Shown: one piece after another, positions 14,372 through 14,890 of the stretch | Layout: the number at the start of each line of letters is the position of its first letter | Position numbering within the stretch: the first letter of the stretch is position 1 | Assembly (NCBI GenBank): GCA_903844585.1 | Contig: CAIMUD010000232.1 | Span: forward strand, 1-14,890 | DNA: 14,890 nt | Direction: 5' to 3' | DNA from: an uncultured Actinomycetes bacterium | GTDB lineage: Bacteria > Actinomycetota > Actinomycetes > Nanopelagicales > Nanopelagicaceae | The notes under the pieces: generated by a model | What the model saw: only the letters and a program-made list of their open reading frames with translations | What the model was told of the DNA's origin: nothing | Databases searched by the model: none | Made by a program: the position numbers and the translations under genes

Positions 14372-14890
14372 ATGCCGAAGAATTATGAAGAGAAACTTCG
14401 CTCAAAGGAGCAAGCGTCATTAGATGCTGCTTTAGCTTGGGGAAAAAGCCACGCTCCGCTAGATGGCGAAGAAATTTTTGAGGACGACTTAAATTTGGGT
14501 TTAGATGATTCCAAGACGGATGTCCCTGTCTATGGAAAAATTCGTAAAATTAACCCGAGTGTGCTTTCGACGATCAAACGGAATATTAGAGGGCAAAAGT
14601 TATTCGCTGTTATATATGCCAGTCAGATCAATGGGCCTTCTTATCTTGGGGGGGATGGGGTATGGAAAATTGCATTTAGGCAACAGATGCCAACTAGAGA
14701 ATATGTGGTTGCCCTGACTAATTCGATGTGGATGGTTTTTTCTGGAGGTGGAAGAGAATTAAGAGGCTCTGGAGAATTCGAAAGAGTTGCTGAAGTTGTA
14801 CGCACTAAAGGTGGAATCTCAGTAACCATGTTAAATGGGGAAAAAGTAATTTTTTATCAACTTGGAAGTGGGGATGATCTCCACAAAGGA
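14372..14890 (+). CDS. Unrecognised protein, 3' end beyond the window
   Basis: An open frame of 173 codons runs from ATG 14372 to the last base without a stop, so the gene is truncated by the window edge. I do not recognise the family. The first ~75 residues are highly charged and acidic (EEIFEDDLNLGLDD at residues 33-46) with no signal peptide or membrane helix. From about residue 77 it looks like a compact beta-rich domain with alternating hydrophobics: LFAVIYAS, YVVALTNSMWMVFSG and VEVVRTKGG-like strands, then VTMLNGEKVIFYQL. This resembles small cytoplasmic beta-barrel or PH-like folds in general shape only. A -10-like box just upstream suggests a leaderless transcript. It follows the tRNA-half and repeat region and may be accessory. 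Confidence 0.6.
   Translation, partial: MPKNYEEKLRSKEQASLDAALAWGKSHAPLDGEEIFEDDLNLGLDDSKTDVPVYGKIRKINPSVLSTIKRNIRGQKLFAVIYASQINGPSYLGGDGVWKIAFRQQMPTREYVVALTNSMWMVFSGGGRELRGSGEFERVAEVVRTKGGISVTMLNGEKVIFYQLGSGDDLHKG

Noticed and set aside
14512..14717. 70-codon plus-strand frame beginning at 14505 as a separate gene
   Set aside because: It overlaps, in another frame, the longer open frame from 14372 that runs to the window end and has better composition.
12681..14739. 14-base exact direct repeat ATGTGGATGGTTTT at 12681-12694 and 14726-14739
   Set aside because: A 14-mer shared by chance is roughly expected at this window size, and flanks do not match; both copies lie in coding-like frames reading MWMV.
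1..14890. CRISPR array, insertion sequence or phage genes
   Set aside because: No regularly spaced repeats, transposase, integrase or phage structural motifs were seen on either strand.

Overview
The window looks like a chromosomal stretch of a streamlined, mid-GC actinobacterium. The freshwater acI lineage (Nanopelagicales, Planktophila-like) is my best guess; this rests on gene content and style, not on a marker gene. Supporting signs are an actinobacterial-type three-gene succinate dehydrogenase with a single multi-helix anchor carrying a Cys/His motif, very tight gene packing (ATGA and TAATG overlaps, convergent stops that abut), several starts without a Shine-Dalgarno that fit leaderless mRNAs, and an frc-type sugar ABC system.

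Layout. 1-283: 3' end of a HAD-IIB (Cof-like) phosphatase. 327-412: tRNA-Ser(UGA). 547-4692, plus strand: sdhC-sdhA-sdhB followed without a gap by two CrcB/Fluc fluoride-channel genes. 4693-10719, minus strand: a probable operon read frcB (substrate-binding lipoprotein) - frcC (permease) - frcA (single-domain ATPase) - GMC-family flavin oxidoreductase - M24B Xaa-Pro peptidase. A UUCG-capped hairpin lies between frcB and frcC. 10891-11526, plus strand: frcK-like P-loop kinase, divergent from frcB. 11536-12495, minus strand: a DUF606/YdcZ-type duplicated membrane protein. 12543-14122, plus strand: the C-terminal scrap of a 2-oxoacid dehydrogenase E2 gene, joined by an ATGA overlap to an intact succinate-semialdehyde-type aldehyde dehydrogenase. 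14123-14371: a region without intact genes that holds the 5' half of a tRNA-Ser, a small terminator-like hairpin and an unusual pair of crossed inverted repeats. 14372-end: an unrecognised open frame that runs off the window.

How it fits together. SdhCAB is the respiratory/TCA entry point for electrons from succinate, and the aldehyde dehydrogenase would supply succinate if it really is a succinate-semialdehyde enzyme. FrcBCA plus FrcK form a sugar uptake and phosphorylation module (fructose/ribose/mannose type), and the downstream GMC oxidoreductase may act on a related sugar or polyol. The most unusual parts are the operon scar left by an eroded E2 gene and the 14.1-14.4 kb boundary, where a tRNA half-gene and a structured repeat separate conserved metabolic genes from an orphan gene. 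I found no CRISPR array, transposase, integrase or phage gene in the window. No gene-free stretch exceeds 300 bases.
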